Shown here piece by piece: positions 61,985 through 64,000 of a stretch of 64,000 nucleotides of DNA. Positions within the stretch are counted from its first letter, which is position 1; each line of letters opens with the position of its first letter. The notes under the pieces are model-generated. The model saw only the letters and a list, made by a program, of their open reading frames with translations, searched no databases and was not told the origin of the DNA. The stretch lies in contig NC_135357.1 of NCBI RefSeq assembly GCF_051622035.1, forward strand, positions 14,817,001-14,881,000, given 5' to 3'. Both the position numbers and the translations under genes were made by a program. The DNA comes from Arctopsyche grandis (taxonomy: Eukaryota; Arthropoda; Insecta; Trichoptera; Hydropsychidae).

Positions 61985-63605
61985 CCCAAGATGGAGTCAT
62001 CGATTTTTATGAAACGTGAAATGTTTTAGATTTTTCGCATGAGTACACGATGTACATGCGATGAATTTGAAATAGACACCTGCTTTTTAATGATTATGAA
62101 GTTTGTTTAATTACCTTTTCGCTGACACCGACCGCCCAGATTGCAATGTTGATATTATCACACCTTTATTGCTGGCAATAATACGTTATAATTTTGGGGA
62201 CTTTCGTAGAATACCAGCGAGTAACTGGTGGAAGCCTAGCTAGTTATGGTGACGTTAATATTCAAGTGTGTCACCGAAAGGCCGGCGTTTCTCAAACTGT
62301 GAATGACGACACCCTTGGGACTCGTGAACCTTTTACTGACCCGTTCGCGTCAAAGTAAGTTTGCGCGTAATCGCGTCCCTTAAAATATTCACCCCCTACC
62401 ACCATGTTTTTACGGCCAAACTTTTATCGTGGACAGTTTTCTTGATAAACTCTTAAATTTTATCTCGCGTGTAGATACGAGATGCACTTCAAGCAATTTG
62501 AAAATATATCTTTGTGCGATTTTTAAAATGTTGGTGTAATTCAATATAATATTTTCAATATCTTCAAATGTGTGCCATTTGCAGAATTGAAACTTATTCA
62601 CGAATCGACCAGTTATTTTCAAATATGACTCAATATATACATATGACAGATATTTTAAATAAAAAGCAATTTATTCTTGTATATTCGTTCTATCGAAATT
62701 ATTTAGAAAGTCAATGGTGCCTACTTTTTGGAAATTTTCATGCGGTAGTGATTGTATAATTAGAAAAAAAAATGTTATTTTTTAATAAGATATTATTTGG
62801 TTGAGTTGGAAAGATGCCGGTAATTAGAAATCCTAAGATTGTTTAGTTAAATGTTGAAAACTTCTGCTTTAAACGATGACGATATTTTCCCATTCTTTTT
62901 CGCCTTTTATGACGATGTGCCGCAACGTTATGATATCGCGTTATACCCGTAGGCATCCGACGGGAATAAACGGATTCGATGGGGGAGGAAATTCGTAAAA
63001 GATTCACCAGAAGCATTATGTGAGAGCGTATCGAACGAATTAGTTTTCTCTCACAATCATTGTGTTGGGTTTTATTTATATTTTCCAACGATTAAAGTGA
63101 TATATTGTTCTACGTTCATTATTGTGTTGCAGTTCATGGACAAAATATTCTTTATTTATTTTTTTGTATAAATGTTACAGCGCAGCTTTTGTTAATACCT
63201 AGTACCTACCGAAAAATGCTATGTAATTTTTGAATGAATGATTACAGATAATTAATACTTTATGTTGCGTTTACATACTCAATGGTTTGCGAAAAACTGA
63301 TACCAAAGCCAAAGTTTTAGAACAAATCAGTGGATTTTCAATGTTTCTGTTAGTCAAAATGTGGGAGTTTTCCATCAAATATTCATGGTCAAAATCTCTC
63401 TGAAACATAAAATGTACACAATGAGCTTCTCCGGTTTATGTATATTTTCGTCTTTGCTGAAACCCTTGGTTAAGCAATATCATATTTTATGTGTACATAT
63501 TATATGTACATACGGTGGGAGGATTTGTATTCAAGTATTGAAAATTACATTTTTTCCATAACAGCTAATAATGAACCGCATTTATTATTTCCGTCTATAT
63601 ATGTA

Positions 63606-63611
<6 letters not shown>

Positions 63612-63684
<73 letters not shown>
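63612..63684. repeat. (AT)n microsatellite
   Basis: About 36 uninterrupted AT dinucleotides in the hnRNP L/smooth intron. Confidence 0.97.
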
Positions 63685-63686
<2 letters not shown>

Positions 63687-64000
63687 CTTATATTGTAATG
63701 ATTGCCATATGTGTATTGCTTGTTTCCTTTTTTAGATTTACACAATATTTTTGAGATCGTTTTACATCGAAAACAATTTATTTGAAGTCTTCTGAGGTAG
63801 TTCTCACCCAAAGAGCTTATCCGATGACCTACTCCATCGGCATCGTCGCAAGTTTTATTTAGTTTTTTTCCCCTATTCTTTTAATACTCTTTTTTTTATA
63901 TACATACGCTCTTTCTAACCCCCCCAAGATAATCCCCGAAGTCGCGGCGATGCGATAAAATCTACATTAAATAGATTGGCAATCGTCTTTGAGCTGCGAT

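Larger units (their letters stand above)
59656..64000 (+). other. Intron 2 of hnRNP L/smooth, to the window edge
   Basis: AT-rich intron without visible exons, holding one hAT element and an AT microsatellite (both listed). A few short stretches such as 59220-59450 and 62100-62400 are less AT-rich but show no conserved coding or RNA signal. Confidence 0.55.

Overview
The window looks like an arthropod, most likely insect, nuclear genome. It is AT-rich, the genes have many spliced exons with GT-AG introns, promoters sit in short GC-rich islands, and every recognisable gene has a clear insect or animal counterpart. I cannot fix the order or species.

Nine protein-coding genes were assembled by joining exons by eye and checking that reading phase is kept at every junction. 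From left to right they are: DGAT1/midway (minus, N-terminal half only, runs off the left edge); slowmo/PRELID3B (minus); ribosomal protein RpL3 (minus); Mediator subunit MED11 (plus); NUFIP1 (minus); cofilin/ADF twinstar (plus, first intron of up to 10 kb); an hnRNP U-like protein with SAP, SPRY, P-loop, RGG and Q-rich parts (minus, 25 coding exons over 13.6 kb); dynein regulatory complex subunit DRC8/EFCAB2 (plus); and hnRNP L/smooth (plus, 5' part only, runs off the right edge). They are unrelated housekeeping genes, not an operon or pathway cluster. RpL3, NUFIP1 (a box C/D snoRNP assembly factor) and the two hnRNPs all act in RNA metabolism.

The remaining sequence is introns and intergenic DNA full of small non-autonomous DNA elements. 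These include two hAT-type elements with perfect 8-bp target duplications (53854-55065, 60963-61984), a pair of TTAA-flanked elements (4087-4602, 16039-16508), two short Helitrons (37397-37595 inside a larger inverted-repeat element, and 49890-50228), a LINE 3' fragment, several MITEs, perfect AT-rich hairpins and long AT microsatellites. No LTR element, provirus, CRISPR array, tRNA or rRNA gene was seen.

The most unusual signal is a set of foldback elements (15138-15589, 29075-29958, 50504-50799, with a relative at 55788-56142). Their inverted arms are built from modules of about 15-16 bp, and the two arms of one element differ by the gain or loss of whole modules. They are flanked by 9-10-bp direct repeats, which suggests a Foldback/MULE-type family. 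Other points of interest are two alternative first exons of twinstar, each ending exactly at the start codon; three in-frame coding minisatellites in the hnRNP U-like gene, one of them an array of SPVK sites; and structured, GC-rich RpL3 introns that may host H/ACA-type snoRNAs.
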